Shown piece by piece: positions 62,553 to 64,000 of a stretch of 64,000 bases of DNA; positions within the stretch are counted from its first letter, which is position 1; each line of letters begins with the position of its first letter. The notes below the pieces were generated by a model. The model was not told the DNA's origin. It was given only the letters and a program-made list of their open reading frames with translations, and did no database searches. Made by a program: the position numbers and the translations under genes. The stretch comes from Stenotrophomonas maltophilia R551-3 (lineage in GTDB: Bacteria > Pseudomonadota > Gammaproteobacteria > Xanthomonadales > Xanthomonadaceae), in assembly GCF_000020665.1 (NCBI RefSeq), contig NC_011071.1:1292501-1356500 (forward strand), in the 5' to 3' direction.

Positions 62553-64000
62553 ATGTCCCGAGCCGTTGTCCTTTCGCCGCGCCCGCTGGCGCTTGCCGTT
62601 GCCGCCCTGCTGGCCGGCAGCGCCCTGACCGCCCACGCTGAAGCCGACGCCACCGATATCGACACGGTGCATGTCACCGCCTCGCAGATCGCGCGCCAGG
62701 CGCTGGGCACCTCGACCATCACCGCCGAGGACATCGCCAGGCGCCCCCCGGCCAACGACATCGCAGAGCTGCTGCGGACCATGCCCGGCGTCAACCTGAC
62801 CGGCAACAGTGCGTCGGGCCAGTATGGCAACAACCGCCAGATCGACCTGCGTGGCATGGGCCCGGAAAACACCCTGATCCTGGTCGATGGCAAGCGCATC
62901 GGTGCACGCGATGCGGTGCGCATGGGCCGTAGTGGCGAGCGCAATACGCGTGGTGACACCAACTGGGTGCCGGCGGAAATGATCGAGCGCATCGAAGTGC
63001 TGCGCGGTCCGGCAGCGGCGCGCTACGGCTCCGGTGCCTCCGGCGGCGTGGTCAACATCATCACCAAGCGCCCGACCGGTGACCTGACCGGTGCGGTCGA
63101 CCTGTATGGCCTGGTGCCCGAGCACAGCGCCGAAGGCGGCAGCGAACGCGTCGGCCTGCAGCTGAGCGGGCCGATGACCGACACCTTGTCGTTCCGCCTG
63201 TACGGCAATCTCAACAAGACCGACGCCGATTCGCTGGCGCTCAACCGTGACTTCGCGACGAATCCGAACGCGGTGCCGCCGGCCGGTCGCGAGGGCGTCA
63301 AGAACCGCGATGTCAACGCACTGCTGCGCTGGGACGTGACCGCCAACCAGGTGGTTGAATTCGAAGCAGGCACCAGTCGCCAGGGCAACATCTATGCTGG
63401 CGACCGCGCGGTCAGCACCACCGGTACCTCGACACCGATCGATCTGGGGGCGTTGGCCGAGCAGCGGGCCGAGACCAACCGCATGTACCGCACCACCGGC
63501 GCGATCACCCATCGCGGCCGCTGGGGTGACGTGACCTCGCGGGTAACGGCTGCAGTGGAGGCGGTGAACAACTCGCGCATCAACGAAGGCCTGGCCGGTG
63601 GTCCGGAAGGCAGCTTCAACGGCACCGACTGGTCGACCTCGCGCCTGCGCAACTACCAGCTGGATGGCGAAGTGAGCTTCCCGACCACCCTGGGCGGTGC
63701 CGAGAACATCTGGACGCTGGGCTTTGAATACCTCGACAGCCGCCTGACCGACCCGTATTCGATGAGCCAGTCCAGCAGCAGTGGCGGCGGCTTCCCGGGG
63801 CTGTCGGCCGACCGTGCGCGCGGCAAGGCCGATGCGCAGACCACCGCCGTATTCGTGGAAGACAACATCTACTTGGGCGAGCGTTGGATCATCACTCCGG
63901 GCCTGCGCTTCGACCACCACAGCCAGTTCGGCAACAACACCAGCCCCAGCCTCAATGCGCAGTTCCGCATCAACAGCGACTGGGTGGTGAAGGGCGGTAT
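62553..64000 (+). CDS. TonB-dependent siderophore receptor, FepA/PfeA-like (3' end outside window)
   Basis: Visible: 482 residues, with the gene continuing past the window. ATG 62553 follows AAGG by about 9 bases. Signal peptide MSRAVVLSPRPLALAVAALLAGS...AHA is followed by a plug domain: DIDTVHVTASQIAR (TonB-box region), IAELLRTMPGVNLTGN and VDGKRIGARDAVRMGRSGER, with IERIEVLRGPAAARYGSGASGGVVNIITK. The WVPAEMIERIEVLRGPAAARYG and RSGERNTRGDT segments match enterobactin-type receptors such as FepA/PfeA. The beta-barrel begins at about residue 175. It imports ferric catecholate siderophores. A weak Fur box upstream fits iron control. Confidence 0.9.
   Translation, partial: MSRAVVLSPRPLALAVAALLAGSALTAHAEADATDIDTVHVTASQIARQALGTSTITAEDIARRPPANDIAELLRTMPGVNLTGNSASGQYGNNRQIDLRGMGPENTLILVDGKRIGARDAVRMGRSGERNTRGDTNWVPAEMIERIEVLRGPAAARYGSGASGGVVNIITKRPTGDLTGAVDLYGLVPEHSAEGGSERVGLQLSGPMTDTLSFRLYGNLNKTDADSLALNRDFATNPNAVPPAGREGVKNRDVNALLRWDVTANQVVEFEAGTSRQGNIYAGDRAVSTTGTSTPIDLGALAEQRAETNRMYRTTGAITHRGRWGDVTSRVTAAVEAVNNSRINEGLAGGPEGSFNGTDWSTSRLRNYQLDGEVSFPTTLGGAENIWTLGFEYLDSRLTDPYSMSQSSSSGGGFPGLSADRARGKADAQTTAVFVEDNIYLGERWIITPGLRFDHHSQFGNNTSPSLNAQFRINSDWVVKGG

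Noticed and set aside
62505..63920. 471-codon minus-strand frame across the TonB receptor
   Set aside because: Antisense shadow of a receptor with clear plug motifs on the plus strand.

Overview
The window is a high-GC gammaproteobacterial chromosome segment, almost certainly from Stenotrophomonas (S. maltophilia complex). The main evidence is at least seven clusters of short GTAG-headed palindromes of the SMAG type (for example GGTAGTGCCGGCCGCTGGCC and GGTAGCGCCGGGCCATGCCC), backed by xanthomonad-like proteins throughout. There is no prophage, insertion sequence, integrase or CRISPR array. Both edges cut a gene: an autotransporter on the left and a TonB-dependent receptor on the right.

Layout. 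1-5.4 kb: autotransporter 3' part, D-lactate dehydrogenase, tRNA-Thr(CGT), a small lipoprotein, a membrane protein and a GyrI-like protein. 5.4-9.9 kb: cytochrome bo3 quinol oxidase operon cyoABCD, with an unusual leader and a His-rich CyoA tail. 9.9-18.5 kb: MHYT-GGDEF-EAL c-di-GMP protein, radA, an Hsp90-like ATPase followed by a TPR protein, and a secreted protein. 18.5-25.5 kb: housekeeping block with ypjD/ffh divergent pair, nitronate monooxygenase plus class IV aminotransferase, and rpsP-rimM-trmD-rplS. 25.5-36.5 kb: two DUF1801 paralogues, MATE exporter, hslR, a secreted GH5-like glycosidase, YidB-like protein, catalase, mutS, and an orphan barstar-like protein. 36.7-47.9 kb: a poly-HAMP chemoreceptor with a sigma28-type promoter, a glycine-zipper protein, a TolC/HlyD/two-permease exporter without its own ATPase, an ArgP-LysE divergent pair, and a methionine aminopeptidase cotranscribed with a ParD-like protein. 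48.3-55.6 kb: eight co-directional genes (esterase, two four-helix EamA halves, DegT aminotransferase, HAD phosphatase, class III aminotransferase, BioF2-like acyltransferase, arginase-fold hydrolase) that look like an uncharacterised small-molecule pathway. 55.7-64 kb: TctDE-like two-component system, periplasmic phosphatase, HxlR regulator divergent from an MFS exporter, a globin-coupled diguanylate cyclase, and the catecholate-type TonB receptor.

Themes. Oxygen and redox sensing recur (bo3 oxidase, catalase, DosC-like oxygen sensor), as does c-di-GMP signalling (two enzymes). Palindromic repeats have inserted or persisted so close to genes that several stop codons, and in two cases C-terminal peptides, are encoded inside the repeat. 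The strongest candidates for undescribed biology are the eight-gene cluster at 48.5-55.6 kb, the ParD-like/MetAP pair with its triple operator, and the Hsp90-like/TPR pair. All functional statements come from motif recognition and context; no database search was possible.
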